A stretch of 64,000 nt of DNA from a virus: IMG/VR virus record IMGVR_UViG_3300049846_000848, positions 17,384-81,383 of that record. One strand, 5' to 3'. This document shows, piece by piece, positions 47,912 to 57,220 of the stretch. The position numbers and the translations under genes were made by a program. Below the pieces are notes generated by a model. The model worked only from the letters and a program-made list of their open reading frames with translations, had not been told where the DNA came from and searched no databases. Numbering within the stretch: position 1 is the stretch's first letter; each line of letters opens with the position of its first letter.

Positions 47912-48184
47912 ATGGCAGTTAAGAAGAAAGTAGTAGCTAAGAAATCAGTTAAGCCTAGCGAGAATCTAGTTAAAGCCTCAACTAAGCGTAAGAAATTAGA
48001 AGAGCAAACTATTCCAGCAGGACAAGTAACTGAAGAATCAGCTCAGAAGTTGACTCTAATATGTGAGGCAGCTGCTAACAAGCTAGAAGAGATCGTAAAG
48101 GAAGCCGCTAAAGGATTAGGGCTAGAAGTAGAATTACATGTGTTTTTAGATATTAAGAACTTTAGCCGCAAGAAGGCTAACTAA
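47912..48184 (+). CDS. Lys-rich small protein, unknown
   Basis: A 90-aa protein with a very basic N-terminus (AVKKKVVAKKSVKPSEN) that resembles histone H1-like tails, then a helical part (LTLICEAAANKLEEIVKEA). RBS AAGGAG. It sits between tail genes, so a tail chaperone or virion role is as likely as DNA binding. Confidence 0.6.
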   Translation: MAVKKKVVAKKSVKPSENLVKASTKRKKLEEQTIPAGQVTEESAQKLTLICEAAANKLEEIVKEAAKGLGLEVELHVFLDIKNFSRKKAN

Positions 48185-48199
48185 CCCTAAGGAGAATAT

Positions 48200-49771
48200 A
48201 TGGCAGTAATTAAGGTACGGGGGCTGAATAGCTTAGGCATCAGCGCGCCCATCGAAGGAGCGGACGAAGGTTTAATCTCGTCGCTACGCATTGGAACGTC
48301 CGGGAGTAACACGCTTTTAACTAAAGCAATCCTAGACACGTTAACTAGCGGAGGAGACGCTTCATCTCTCCATCACCACGACGGACGCTACTATACTGAG
48401 ACTGAATTGTTCTCTAGCACTAGTGGATCTTCTGGTGCTACATTAATTAAAGGTGATAACAAAGCTTATTCTAACATCAGTGGCTTAACTAGCTATACGA
48501 TGCAAGACTTCTTAGATCGTATTAACGCTGCTTTAGGATCAGCTGGATCATCTGACTTCAGTGATGCTACCTTTAGAATCAGCGACGACGGCGATGCTAC
48601 TAAGAAGATTGCTTTCGAGGCTAGTGCTATTACTACTAGTACCGTTCGTACTATTAGTATGCCTGACGCCAACGTAAACTTGGCTGACGCTAATAATGCT
48701 ATCCTTAAAGATGGATCTAGGACCTTTACTGCAGCTCAATCTATGGGCGGCTTTAAGCTTACTTCAGTAGCCAATGGTACTGCATCTGGCGACGCTGTAA
48801 ACTACAGCCAGTTACAGGCTATCCAGTCAATGATTCAAAACTTTGAGTGGCAAGCATCTGTATTAGACAGAGCTATTACCCCTCCAGGATCTCCATCTGA
48901 AGGCGATCGTTACTTGATTGATGGATCTTTAGGTACTGCTACTGGCGCATGGGCCGGGCAAGAGAATAAGATAGCTCAGTACGTAAGTGCTGCGTGGGTA
49001 TTTACTTCTCCTACCGTAGGTATGTTTACTGCCGCAGATGATGAGCCTACTGCTCTTTATCTATATGGTGGAGCTTCTTGGTCTGCTAAGTATTTTGAAT
49101 CTACTACTGCATCTACTGGTCTTACTAAAGTAGGATTCGATATCCGCTTAGATTCTAGTGCTGCTGGAGACGGCTTAGGCTTCTCTTCTGGGGTATTAAG
49201 CGTAAACGTCGATAATACTACTATAGAGCTTAATACAGACGCTTTGAGACTTAAGGCTGGTGGTATTCAGGATAGTCACGTTAATGCTGGAAGTACCTTA
49301 TATGAGGCTATAACCTTCTTTAGCAATACTAACATGACTGGAGCTGAGGCTGAGACTCTTAGCGACGGTTCTAACGCTGACTCACTCCACAAGCACCGTG
49401 ATCTATTCGCTACTTTTACTAACAATACTGGCTCAACTATCGCAGCTGGATCAGTAGTTATGTTAAGTCAATCAGTAGCTGGAGAGATCGCCTTAGCTGA
49501 CGCTAGTGCTATCGCTTCATGTGAAGCTATTGCAGGGGTAGTACCTTCTTCTATAGCTAACGGAGCAAGTGGTCTAGTACAGATTGCCGGCGTATGCGCG
49601 CCTGTGCAGGATGCTGCTTTTGACCTAGGTAAGCGGGTATATGTGTCAGAAACTGCTGGATCGTCTACTAAGACTGCTCCTAGTACTTCTGGCTCAGTTA
49701 TCTTCCTAGTCGGAGAGGCTGTATCTACTACTCAGATTTTGCTTAATAAGCAATTGGTAGCCTTGAACTAA
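48200..49771 (+). CDS. Tail fibre protein with phage tail repeat and DUF2793 domain
   Basis: A 523-aa protein. ASSLHHHDGRYYTETEL (residues about 55-71) is the classical phage tail fibre repeat. Residues about 230-300 (PPGSPSEGDRYLIDG; GAWAGQENKIAQYV; YLYGGASW) match DUF2793, found in fibre proteins. The C-terminal part is Ala/Ser/Thr-rich beta with IAAGSVVMLSQ. It probably forms a trimeric side or tip fibre. RBS AAGGAG. A late promoter follows the gene. Confidence 0.8.
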   Translation: MAVIKVRGLNSLGISAPIEGADEGLISSLRIGTSGSNTLLTKAILDTLTSGGDASSLHHHDGRYYTETELFSSTSGSSGATLIKGDNKAYSNISGLTSYTMQDFLDRINAALGSAGSSDFSDATFRISDDGDATKKIAFEASAITTSTVRTISMPDANVNLADANNAILKDGSRTFTAAQSMGGFKLTSVANGTASGDAVNYSQLQAIQSMIQNFEWQASVLDRAITPPGSPSEGDRYLIDGSLGTATGAWAGQENKIAQYVSAAWVFTSPTVGMFTAADDEPTALYLYGGASWSAKYFESTTASTGLTKVGFDIRLDSSAAGDGLGFSSGVLSVNVDNTTIELNTDALRLKAGGIQDSHVNAGSTLYEAITFFSNTNMTGAEAETLSDGSNADSLHKHRDLFATFTNNTGSTIAAGSVVMLSQSVAGEIALADASAIASCEAIAGVVPSSIANGASGLVQIAGVCAPVQDAAFDLGKRVYVSETAGSSTKTAPSTSGSVIFLVGEAVSTTQILLNKQLVALN

Positions 49772-49772
49772 T

Positions 49773-49782
49773 CGTATAATTA
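49773..49782 (+). promoter_or_regulatory. Putative late promoter, copy H
   Basis: CGTATAATTA begins two bases after the fibre stop, 51 bases (from TATAAT) before the ATG at 49831. It is followed directly by an RNA hairpin in the leader. Confidence 0.6.
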
Positions 49783-49783
49783 A

Positions 49784-49809
49784 GGGTATAGGCTTAACGG
49801 TCTATACCC
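49784..49809 (+). promoter_or_regulatory. Leader hairpin after promoter copy H
   Basis: GGGTATAG (49784-49791) and CTATACCC (49802-49809) are an 8-bp perfect stem with a ten-base loop. No T tract follows, so it is probably not a terminator. It would lie at the 5' end of the transcript and may stabilise it. Confidence 0.5.
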
Positions 49810-49830
49810 TCCTTACTTAAGACTTTTATT

Positions 49831-50517
49831 ATGTTGAAAATAGTTAACGGAATCCCGACTCGGGTTGAAGAATTACCCTACGATGCAGGGTTCTTGACCT
49901 ATGACGTCCAACATAAAGAGCAATTCGAGGATCTATCCGCCATAGATACCGCGAAGACTAAAGCCACTAGAAGTGGCGTTACTATGATATTATCTTATGA
50001 TAATGAGAATATAACGGTAGTAGGTACTGCAGTGACTATAGCCTCTACACCTAACTTCACAGTGCAAGTAGGTGATATCATTAGACAAGGTACCACCATT
50101 AGAGAAATAACTGGCATAACTACTCAAACTCAGGTAACAGTAGACTCAGCTGGGTTGAGTACCGGAGCCGCCACTATATCCCAAGCGGTTCATACGGTCG
50201 ATATAAACCGCTACGGCAGTGCCGGGGATAAGACTAGACCTATCGACTTTAACGCAGCTAACATTAGCACCATGCTTTTACAATACTTTGATAATACTCC
50301 CGAGGCTACTGGGACGGATGCTTATGTGGCATTCGTAGCTAGTTCTAACGGGTTTACTAATCAAACGAATGTTACCATTAAGCCTCAATTATCTACGTCT
50401 ACAGTAAGTTCTGTGACGTTTGGTACTGCCGGCGATAACCTTAAGATCAAATTCTTCTCAAATATAACTGTAGGACAAGGCACTGTAAGGCTTAGCGGCT
50501 TTAAGTGCGCTTTTTAA
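49831..50517 (+). CDS. Fibre-associated protein, paralogue of a domain in the 696-aa protein
   Basis: A 228-aa beta-rich protein. Residues about 50-228 match the domain at residues 376-556 of the 696-aa protein: SYDNENITVVGTAVTI, VQVGDIIRQG, ATISQAVHTVDINRYG and FSNITVGQGTVRLSG. It has no clear ribosome site. The duplication suggests both bind the same partner, perhaps a fibre stem. Confidence 0.65.
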   Translation: MLKIVNGIPTRVEELPYDAGFLTYDVQHKEQFEDLSAIDTAKTKATRSGVTMILSYDNENITVVGTAVTIASTPNFTVQVGDIIRQGTTIREITGITTQTQVTVDSAGLSTGAATISQAVHTVDINRYGSAGDKTRPIDFNAANISTMLLQYFDNTPEATGTDAYVAFVASSNGFTNQTNVTIKPQLSTSTVSSVTFGTAGDNLKIKFFSNITVGQGTVRLSGFKCAF

Positions 50518-50529
50518 AAGGTACTAAAT

Positions 50530-53500
50530 ATGCCTATTTTACGTAAATTAAACTCTAAAGCCGTCATCGTAGCTCCTAGTGATTCGGAATCATCGTCATC
50601 GGCTCACGTTATTAGATATAACGGGTCAGATATGACTCAGCGCCTCCGCCTTAACTTTAGCGGTCCAGGTGTAATAGTTAGCGATGATGCTGGTAATAAT
50701 GAAACAGACGTAGTTATCACAGGTGGGGGCGGGGGTAGCGGAGGTACTTTAACTGGATGCGTCTTAGGCGAGACTATGGCGGCTAACGTAGCCGTATATC
50801 CTAAGCTTAAGAAGAAGATCGTAATTGATGCAAGTAATAATAAGCTATCATTCGCTGAAGGATCAGGGAGTTACACCACGGTGACTATCACTAATGGAAC
50901 TTATTATTACCCATACACTAGCTTGGCTGCTGATATTAAGACTCAACTAGAGGCTATAGGCGCGCTAGACTATACAATCATATCGGATCAGCAGAAATGG
51001 AAGATATCAGCTACTGGTAACTTTAAGATTGACAAGACGGTAGCTAACTCTATTACTACTACTCTTGGATTCGTATCAGTAGTAACTACAACTGGATCTA
51101 CCTATTATAGAGCTGATTCTATTCATCTATACACTCATGCGGTGGTGTTGTTACGCACTAATACTACCAGCGACGGAGCTCCCCCTTATATAGACGATGG
51201 ATTATTCACTACCTTAGTAGGTGCTACCCATAGAAGCCGCAGCTTTAGCGGATTCATTATAGCTGGCGGTAACGCCGGGGATGCTAGAGATCTATATTTC
51301 TCGGCGTCTATGAGCGGTTTTAGTGGTCTAGTTACTGGAAGTCATTATTATACTAATGGTACCGCCGGTCAAATCAGCACCAGTACCGTAGCCAATTCTT
51401 TGTCGGCAGGCTATGCTCTTAATTCAAGCACCTTAGTTATAGATCCAGGGCCTAAAGACTTTGAATTCCAAATCGAACCAGATACTGACGTATTACCTAA
51501 TACCGTAGATGACTTACCAGCTTGGTTAGCCGAGCCGGAGATAGTAAGTGCTAGTAATGCCGATGCCGCATATCATGGGTTCTGTGCCGAGGGCGACTAT
51601 GTAGTAGTAGCTAAAGCTGACACGGGATCAACATCTGGATTTAAGATATCTTGGTCAGTAGACGGCGGGGAAACTTTTAAAGAATATGGTACCTTTTATG
51701 CCATAGGTGAATCTTGGGGCGCTCCTCCTACTGGGTCTGGATATTGGTACGCTAAGCCTATGGTGTGGTGTGATTCTACTGGTAGGGTGTTTATTGCTTA
51801 TTGCTATTATGATGGACTTTATTACGAAGTAAAAGGCTTATATGGAACTATTGACTCTAATGGAGAGCTAACTCTAGCTGTAACAAATGCAGGGGCTGCT
51901 TCTCCTTATACTGACTCAATTTCGCTAATGAACGGTACGTCCCACATGATGTTAGTCGACATGGCATACCTAAATGGATATTTATACGTAGCATATATCA
52001 CTACTAATAGAGCCGTATCCGTTCTATATTCTTCTGATTATGGTGCTACTTTTTATCAGCCCACTACTAGTGGATTCATTACCATAGGGGGGTCCAATTT
52101 AATTCCATTCATTATGAATGGCGCAGATATGACACCTATTCACTTAGTAGTTACCCCTAGTCCTAGCAATCCTACTATTAATAGAGTAGGGATAGTCTAT
52201 TCTGCTGATAATACTAATGGTGATCCTATCGTTACCGCCGACTATCACCTAGCCTTAGCTTATTACGACTCAAATACTCCTCCCTTAAACCTTACTAGCT
52301 GGTCTGGTATTGATTTAGGCGAGCAGTTCGGGACTGGACATTGGAATATAGCTATAGGTAAATGCTGGGCTAATACCGCTAAAACTAAGGTAGCATTTAA
52401 TGTTATAGCAGGACATGGTTCTGGTATTGCAGCCGGATCTACTGCTGCGGGAAGCATCCCTCGCGGGTTTATTAAGCTAATAGATTTGAGTGTATCTACT
52501 CCTACACAATCTAACTCACGCATCAACTACTATGATGCAGCTGGTACCGTAACTTTAGGTAAGGCTGCCTTTCATGATGGTTATACTTCTGAGAATACCA
52601 ACGGCTATTATCACATAAAACATCCTAACAACATCATGTGGCTAGGCTCTAATGCCTTCGTAACAGCTGTAGGTGATACTTATCAAAACAACTCTAAGGT
52701 AATGCACTATTCTCCAGATGTGGTTAGCCAGAATAACGTATCCTACCCTATCACTAACCCAGCTAGAAGAATTGCGTCTGCTTTAGAGGCTGACCATCTA
52801 AAGGCAGAGTGTCAGTTTGTTCAGACTGCTACTAAGAACTTTGCAATCTTTAAGGCTACAGAGTCTATCGCCAATAACCTAGTAGGCGGTAGAATTCTAG
52901 CCCATGAGCTTACTTTAGATACCTCTACCAAAACAGAACTTATCACTAACGGTACATTTGACTCCACTACTACTGGTTGGACAAACGCATACCCCTCAAC
53001 TGGATCTATTTCTTCCACAAGCGGTAGACTGAGACTTACTCAAAATACTGGTAACGCAGGTGCTTATCAGGATATCACTACCGTACCAGGGAAGACCTAT
53101 ATCTTAAAATTTGATATGGTTGCAGGTACTGCAGCAGCTGATCATCAATTCAGAGTTTATTCTTACCCTGAGACAAATCTAGCCTCAATTGCGGGAGATC
53201 TGGCACAATCACTTAACTTTCCTACCACGACTACTACTTTAGGATTTCAAATAGCATTTGTCGCTAAGTCTACAGTTAGTAGGGTCGCCCTTAATCATGG
53301 CGGCGGCGCTTTAGGTACTTATATGGACTATGATAACGTATCAGTAAAAGAATCAGACGTCCAAGTAGGCGCAGAAGTAAACGGTGTATTCATCCCAGGA
53401 CAAGTTGCCGATATCGCCGCTAAGCCAAACGTAGACGACGAGGATACTGCTCTAAAGATTCAAACCCATGAATCAGCAGACGGCAACGCCCACGTATTGT

Positions 53501-56500
53501 TTAAGAAAGGATATGATCTTAACCTTAACGGTACCTTCTATGAACAACCGGCTTATCAGAACTTTAAGATCCGCACAGAAGAAGTGGCTACGCTTTGGGA
53601 AGATATTCCACACGAGGTGAGGGACTTTGGACACACAGCTTCTGAAGCCCTGTATGACGTTAAGTTTGACCCCACCAATCCTAACTACGGTGTGTCCGTA
53701 AGTTTGCAGAACGGAGCTAGTCAGACCTACGTGTTTAGGCTAACTATAGACGGCGGGCAGACTTGGAAGAAAATCAGTACTCCGGCAGTATATACAGATT
53801 CAGTCTCTATGTCAATGCTTCAGTGGTACTATCGCTATCCAGTTATCTGGATTAATAACTCAAGGGTATTTATATGCTTTGAGACTTCTTCTACGGCTCA
53901 GCTAGGGATGTACGGTACCATTACTAATGGGGAGCTGGCTCTGTCGGTATCAAACTCCGGGGCACCAGGAAACGGAACTAACATTCTAGCAACCGGTACG
54001 GCTTTGTTCTTCCGCCAAATAGTTGAAAACAACGGTAAGCTATACTTTGCAGCGGCTCAATCCGGAGGGGCGACTTTCAGGATTGCAGTCTCTTCTAACT
54101 ACGGGCAGAGCTGGTCTGACGGTGTCACAACCGGGAGCGATAGTACCGTAAAGAACGTAGGAAGTAACTGGTCTGTAGCCACCGACTGGTCTTACTCCCT
54201 ACAAGTTTGTAACAGACCTGGAGCGCCTACAAGTAACCGGGTTATGGTTGTAGCAAGCAACGGAGCTTTAACTCTAGCCCTGCTATATACTGACAACGAC
54301 AACCTGGGATCTAACTGGGCTACTGCAGTCAACGTATCGACCGCAGGCTCCGGGACTATCGGCTTCTCTGCTGTTAAGCTGTCAGACAATAAGCAATACA
54401 TGGCAGTCGGTGTTCTTAAATCAGCCTTCGCCAATAAGACCGACCTAGTAGTGGTAGACGTAAGTTTAGCCACCCCTGCTACTACCACCGGTTCTGGAAC
54501 TGATATCGTAAGTACCTATGGACTGGCGGTCGATACTGTTAACGGATATAGCTCAGCCTTAGGAAGCTTGGGGCTTAACTACGTAAGGCATCAGCATAGC
54601 AAGATCTTATGGACATCTGCCACATCGCTTATGATGATCAACACTCTGGGGGTAGATACTGCCACTCCAAGGTTGATCTTAAGCAAGTGCTCTGATATCA
54701 ACAATATTGCGTCTACCATTACTTATGCCAACATAGTAACCAGCTCTTCTAGTAGCGCGCAAGCTACCGAAGGACAATTGGCTAAGTTAAACGGTCAGAT
54801 CTGGGCTACATTTGTAACAAAGACTACGACCTCAGCCAACTGGCAAACTCAGGGTCGGGCTAGAGCCGTCCTTATCGCAGACCCGACTCCGACCACTAAC
54901 GTAGCTCCTACAGTTCAGTCAACCACCAGTGGGTTGGACGAATCTACTGGATTGTTGGGCGGGCAGCTGCAGGGTCAAGATAGCGCTTGGGCAGATTTGT
55001 CTAATAAACTAAACCATACCGGGGCTGTTATTGGGCTACTACTGCAGCAGTTATCTACTAAGATAGTGTCCACATTCTTTAAAGTAAACGTGGACAGCTA
55101 TCAATCTGTCTTTGTAAACACCCTAGCTGAAAGAGAGATCAATCCGTTAGCTGATGAATTCGCTAAGGTGCCGGTTAAGATCACGTATCACGGTACTGAC
55201 CTAGCTTCCTATGCATACGATAGAGTAGGCGATAAGATAGTAGCAGTTACCCAGCCTATTACTAGCAATAATGGTAACTTGTGGTATTCAAATGATGGCG
55301 GAGCCACATGGTTCGCGCCTACCGGCATAAGTCTTGGGAGAACGAGTAATAATACCGTAGACTTCTTAGGGAAGAGACTTGCAGTTAAAATAAACTCGGA
55401 TGGCACGAAGTTTGTAGTACTCTATATCTTTCAAAGTGGTGGAATCGACTACTCCAGGACTATTTACGGGGAATTTGATTCTAATGGTACAATGAAGAAT
55501 TTAGATACTACTCCCTTGAATCCATTCACAGATGCTAACCTCGTATATGAGGGATTTGATTTAGCTGAAAGAAGTGGAAAACTTTATGCTATAGGAAACA
55601 AATCATCTACTAATAATAGGTTTCTAGTTACTAGCTCAAATTTCGGAGATACTTCCTACGGAACGCCTGTAACAGTTAAGAATGGTGGTTCTACGGTAGC
55701 CATAGTGCAAGAATCTCCGTCCAAACTAGACGTAGTATCAAATGGTTCGGGTGGAGATAGAGCTATCTTCATAGGTAAACAAGTGTCCGGCGGACTGAAG
55801 ATGTGGTATACTAATGATGACGGTGCTAATTGGGCTACTGAGATAGACTTCGGTATAGCTGACTCACAAATGTTCGGGTACGGTAGAGAAGGAAATCAAG
55901 CGGTAGTATTACTTGCAGGAAATGACGGAGCCGCATCTCCAAACCCTATATATGTAGCTTATTGTGCTAATATAACTGCCACTACTCCAAGCTGGACAGT
56001 TCAAGCTATTACTAATATAGCTGGTATTATAGGTATAGGACAGGCTGGACAAGAAGGTCCTAACCTATCTGTAGGTCAAACTGATAAGGCTTATGGTCAT
56101 GTTAGGTGTTTAAATAGGGTTATCTTCACTTCTGCTACTTCGTTTATTTGTGCGTTTGATAGTCTTCATTCAGGTGGCATCGAAGTACCGTATTTAATGA
56201 AGTTTCATGACGTTACTAACTTGGCAAACTATCAGCAACAATTACTTGAGAACGCCTCTTCAGTTCATAAGATAGAGACTCAACTTATTAAGTCTAGCTC
56301 CGGTAGAATGTTCGTAGTTTACAAAGTTACTGATTCAGCTTCATTCGCCAATAACTTAACCTCTGGTCGTCTAGTAGCTAGAGAGATCTATGATCCTACT
56401 CCTACCTCTAACGTACAGTTGGGATTTGATGGGATTCCAGGGGATACTAACTATCAGGATATCGCTTATAAGCCATCAGCTACTACTGGTGGATTTGCAG

Positions 56501-56613
56501 GTCGTATGCAGATCGTAGGTGATACTATCATGTTTGAGAAAGAAGATGGGTCAGGATTTGAGCAGATCTATATCCAATCACTAAGTCCTAAGAATAATGC
56601 TAGATTCCAATAA
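50530..56613 (+). CDS. Giant tail fibre with Asp-box propeller repeats
   Basis: A 2027-aa protein. After a Gly-rich linker (about 75-80), three related modules (about 335-790, 1035-1470 and 1530-1965) each hold BNR/Asp-box-type signatures, such as SVDGGETF, TIDGGQTWKK and SNDGGATWF, plus degenerate ones (SSDYGATF, SSNYGQSW, TNDDGANW). These suggest sialidase-type beta propellers. Between the first two is a jelly-roll-like domain (about 806-945) resembling a carbohydrate-binding module. The likely role is host-surface sugar binding. Catalytic residues of a glycosidase are not evident. Confidence 0.75.
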   Translation: MPILRKLNSKAVIVAPSDSESSSSAHVIRYNGSDMTQRLRLNFSGPGVIVSDDAGNNETDVVITGGGGGSGGTLTGCVLGETMAANVAVYPKLKKKIVIDASNNKLSFAEGSGSYTTVTITNGTYYYPYTSLAADIKTQLEAIGALDYTIISDQQKWKISATGNFKIDKTVANSITTTLGFVSVVTTTGSTYYRADSIHLYTHAVVLLRTNTTSDGAPPYIDDGLFTTLVGATHRSRSFSGFIIAGGNAGDARDLYFSASMSGFSGLVTGSHYYTNGTAGQISTSTVANSLSAGYALNSSTLVIDPGPKDFEFQIEPDTDVLPNTVDDLPAWLAEPEIVSASNADAAYHGFCAEGDYVVVAKADTGSTSGFKISWSVDGGETFKEYGTFYAIGESWGAPPTGSGYWYAKPMVWCDSTGRVFIAYCYYDGLYYEVKGLYGTIDSNGELTLAVTNAGAASPYTDSISLMNGTSHMMLVDMAYLNGYLYVAYITTNRAVSVLYSSDYGATFYQPTTSGFITIGGSNLIPFIMNGADMTPIHLVVTPSPSNPTINRVGIVYSADNTNGDPIVTADYHLALAYYDSNTPPLNLTSWSGIDLGEQFGTGHWNIAIGKCWANTAKTKVAFNVIAGHGSGIAAGSTAAGSIPRGFIKLIDLSVSTPTQSNSRINYYDAAGTVTLGKAAFHDGYTSENTNGYYHIKHPNNIMWLGSNAFVTAVGDTYQNNSKVMHYSPDVVSQNNVSYPITNPARRIASALEADHLKAECQFVQTATKNFAIFKATESIANNLVGGRILAHELTLDTSTKTELITNGTFDSTTTGWTNAYPSTGSISSTSGRLRLTQNTGNAGAYQDITTVPGKTYILKFDMVAGTAAADHQFRVYSYPETNLASIAGDLAQSLNFPTTTTTLGFQIAFVAKSTVSRVALNHGGGALGTYMDYDNVSVKESDVQVGAEVNGVFIPGQVADIAAKPNVDDEDTALKIQTHESADGNAHVLFKKGYDLNLNGTFYEQPAYQNFKIRTEEVATLWEDIPHEVRDFGHTASEALYDVKFDPTNPNYGVSVSLQNGASQTYVFRLTIDGGQTWKKISTPAVYTDSVSMSMLQWYYRYPVIWINNSRVFICFETSSTAQLGMYGTITNGELALSVSNSGAPGNGTNILATGTALFFRQIVENNGKLYFAAAQSGGATFRIAVSSNYGQSWSDGVTTGSDSTVKNVGSNWSVATDWSYSLQVCNRPGAPTSNRVMVVASNGALTLALLYTDNDNLGSNWATAVNVSTAGSGTIGFSAVKLSDNKQYMAVGVLKSAFANKTDLVVVDVSLATPATTTGSGTDIVSTYGLAVDTVNGYSSALGSLGLNYVRHQHSKILWTSATSLMMINTLGVDTATPRLILSKCSDINNIASTITYANIVTSSSSSAQATEGQLAKLNGQIWATFVTKTTTSANWQTQGRARAVLIADPTPTTNVAPTVQSTTSGLDESTGLLGGQLQGQDSAWADLSNKLNHTGAVIGLLLQQLSTKIVSTFFKVNVDSYQSVFVNTLAEREINPLADEFAKVPVKITYHGTDLASYAYDRVGDKIVAVTQPITSNNGNLWYSNDGGATWFAPTGISLGRTSNNTVDFLGKRLAVKINSDGTKFVVLYIFQSGGIDYSRTIYGEFDSNGTMKNLDTTPLNPFTDANLVYEGFDLAERSGKLYAIGNKSSTNNRFLVTSSNFGDTSYGTPVTVKNGGSTVAIVQESPSKLDVVSNGSGGDRAIFIGKQVSGGLKMWYTNDDGANWATEIDFGIADSQMFGYGREGNQAVVLLAGNDGAASPNPIYVAYCANITATTPSWTVQAITNIAGIIGIGQAGQEGPNLSVGQTDKAYGHVRCLNRVIFTSATSFICAFDSLHSGGIEVPYLMKFHDVTNLANYQQQLLENASSVHKIETQLIKSSSGRMFVVYKVTDSASFANNLTSGRLVAREIYDPTPTSNVQLGFDGIPGDTNYQDIAYKPSATTGGFAGRMQIVGDTIMFEKEDGSGFEQIYIQSLSPKNNARFQ

Positions 56614-56622
56614 GGGTAAGTT

Positions 56623-57210
56623 ATGATTAAACAATATTCGATCAACATCAAGATAGAGAAGGAGGTTCATCTTCCTTCTCTCCTTAAATCCTTAGGTCAA
56701 ACCGAGGATAAAACTATCTCAATCTCTGTCCTAAGAGATGGTCAAACTAAGGCTATCAAGTGCTTCTATGCGGAAGAGGCTACGATAGATGCCGTAGTAC
56801 TTACTCAAGAGGAACTAGACCAAGGCTTATCTAAAGAGCTTAAAGCAGCTAGGGCTATCTATGATGCCCACGATCCAGTAGCCCATAAGGCTGCCTTAGA
56901 TGCCATTACCTATACCGAACAAGTCGTAGGGGATGCCATGGACTATGGTATGCAATTAGCTAAAGAGTTTGCAGCAGAGAACGTAAGATTAGGTATATCA
57001 CAAGCTGGAATGACCCGCACTGTACGGCAGAAACTAGCCGACCTCTTCTCGGCTTTACAGACTGGGTCGCTTAAAGATGCCATAGATGTGGCTAAAGAGA
57101 CGCCAGCTCTAGATAAAGACGCTACCTTTATAACTGACGCTAGACTACTATCACTTGTAAACAAACTAGAAGAATATCTAGGGTTACCTAAATCATCTTC
57201 TCTAAGCTAA
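56623..57210 (+). CDS. Fibre-adjacent protein, unknown
   Basis: A 195-aa protein with a beta start (YSINIKIEKEVHLPSLL) and a helical body (LSKELKAARAIYDA; MQLAKEFAAENVRLGI), ending in a helix (VNKLEEYLGL). It lies between the giant fibre and hub genes. Fibre assembly chaperones are common here, but no motif confirms it. Confidence 0.65.
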   Translation: MIKQYSINIKIEKEVHLPSLLKSLGQTEDKTISISVLRDGQTKAIKCFYAEEATIDAVVLTQEELDQGLSKELKAARAIYDAHDPVAHKAALDAITYTEQVVGDAMDYGMQLAKEFAAENVRLGISQAGMTRTVRQKLADLFSALQTGSLKDAIDVAKETPALDKDATFITDARLLSLVNKLEEYLGLPKSSSLS

Positions 57211-57220
57211 GGAATAGCTA

